Shown one piece after another: positions 6,278-6,604 of a stretch of DNA of 6,604 nucleotides. The notes beneath the pieces were generated by a model. The model worked only from the letters and a program-made list of their open reading frames with translations, was not told the origin of the DNA and searched no databases. How positions within the stretch are numbered: position 1 is the first letter of the stretch; each line of letters begins with the position of its first letter. The translations under genes and the position numbers were made by a program. Source of the stretch: a bacterium (GTDB lineage Bacteria; Ratteibacteria; UBA8468; B48-G9; JAFGKM01); the NCBI GenBank assembly GCA_035371905.1, contig DAORXQ010000090.1:1-6604 (forward strand), given 5' to 3'.

Positions 6278-6604
6278 TATTCACTCCTTTTTTCAATAAA
6301 TTGAATATCTTTCTGTAAATTTTTTATTTTTTCTTCTATTTCAATTTTTTTATTTTTTTCGTTTTCAATTACTTCAGGCGGTGCCTTTTTAAGAAATTCT
6401 TCATTTTTCAATCTGTTCTCAATATTTGAAAGTATTTCTTTTAACTTTTCTATTTCCTTTAATTTTTTTTCTTTTTCCTCTGAAATATTTATTATACCAT
6501 GAAAAGTTATACCGAGTCCACCCCATTTAAGGTGTCTGACAAAAATATCTTTTTCTTCAATAAATCTTTTTATTTCTTTTACACCTGCAAGTTTTTTTAT
6601 AATT
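6277..6604 (-). CDS. valS: Valyl-tRNA synthetase, C-terminal 108 residues
   Basis: Only the C-terminus is in the window: an open minus-strand frame enters at 6603 and ends at TAA 6279-6277. ValRS charges tRNA-Val. The visible part is the end of the anticodon-binding region followed by the family's C-terminal coiled-coil arm, which contacts tRNA. A short GLGITFHGIINI strand segment leads into Lys/Glu-rich heptads, then NEEFLKKAPPEVIENEK, the counterpart of the conserved N-x-x-F-x-x-K-A-P-x-x-V-x-x-x-E hallmark of ValRS tails. This APPEVIE block makes ValRS much more likely than IleRS or LeuRS, which lack this arm. The TAATG junction joins valS and rplU with a one-base overlap. Catalytic motifs (HIGH, KMSKS) lie outside the window, so integrity of the gene cannot be judged. 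Confidence 0.93.
   Translation of the reverse strand, partial: IIKKLAGVKEIKRFIEEKDIFVRHLKWGGLGITFHGIINISEEKEKKLKEIEKLKEILSNIENRLKNEEFLKKAPPEVIENEKNKKIEIEEKIKNLQKDIQFIEKRSE
6284..6289 (-). promoter_or_regulatory. Ribosome-binding site of rplU, inside the end of valS
   Basis: Minus-strand AAGGAG lies six bases upstream of the rplU ATG and within the last valS codons. A strong site here fits the need for high L21 output from the middle of an operon, and it fixes the start. Confidence 0.85.

Noticed and set aside
1..6604. Search for mobile elements, CRISPR repeats, toxin-antitoxin pairs or a new accessory system
   Set aside because: All sizeable minus-strand frames match known housekeeping families, gaps are at most about 190 bp, and no repeated spacer-like units, transposase motifs or inverted terminal repeats are visible.

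Overview
This 6.6-kb window is a compact stretch of bacterial housekeeping genes, all read from the minus strand. The DNA is strongly AT-rich (roughly 30% G+C by eye). Proteins are rich in Lys, Ile and Glu, Arg is mostly AGA/AGG, and A8-A9 homopolymers recur inside genes. Ribosomal protein L21, a ValRS with a C-terminal coiled-coil arm, HflX and AAGGAG ribosome-binding sites indicate a bacterium. The GlmM is of the type shared by archaea and some bacterial phyla such as Bacteroidota. The mix would suit a poorly sampled low-GC lineage, but I cannot name the organism. I see no mobile element, CRISPR array, phage gene or defence system.

Region 1 (6604 down to 1861, in the direction of transcription) is a six-gene run: the 3' end of valS, then rplU (L21), hflX, nrnA-type DHH phosphoesterase, truB and a GlmM-type hexosamine phosphate mutase. 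Every junction overlaps (1, 4, 26, 13 and 4 bp), so the run is very likely one translationally coupled transcript. Most members serve translation: tRNA charging, the 50S subunit, ribosome splitting, tRNA Psi55 formation and nanoRNA turnover. The last gene feeds cell-envelope precursor synthesis.

Region 2 (1860 down to 1534) is an AT-rich spacer of about 190 bp, then a single tRNA-Thr(CGU) gene without encoded CCA, then a 61-bp gap with a candidate promoter and a good ribosome-binding site for the next gene.

Region 3 (1533 down to 1) holds aroC (chorismate synthase), closely followed by aroK (shikimate kinase). aroK runs off the window after 123 codons. The two enzymes are the first and third of the last three steps to chorismate, and form a second small operon.

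No undescribed system is evident. The points worth a second look are the fully overlapping operon with an unusual gene order, an L21 that lacks the usual C-terminal GHRQ motif and is not beside rpmA, the GEGNGG-type GlmM, the short TruB, and HflX signature changes.
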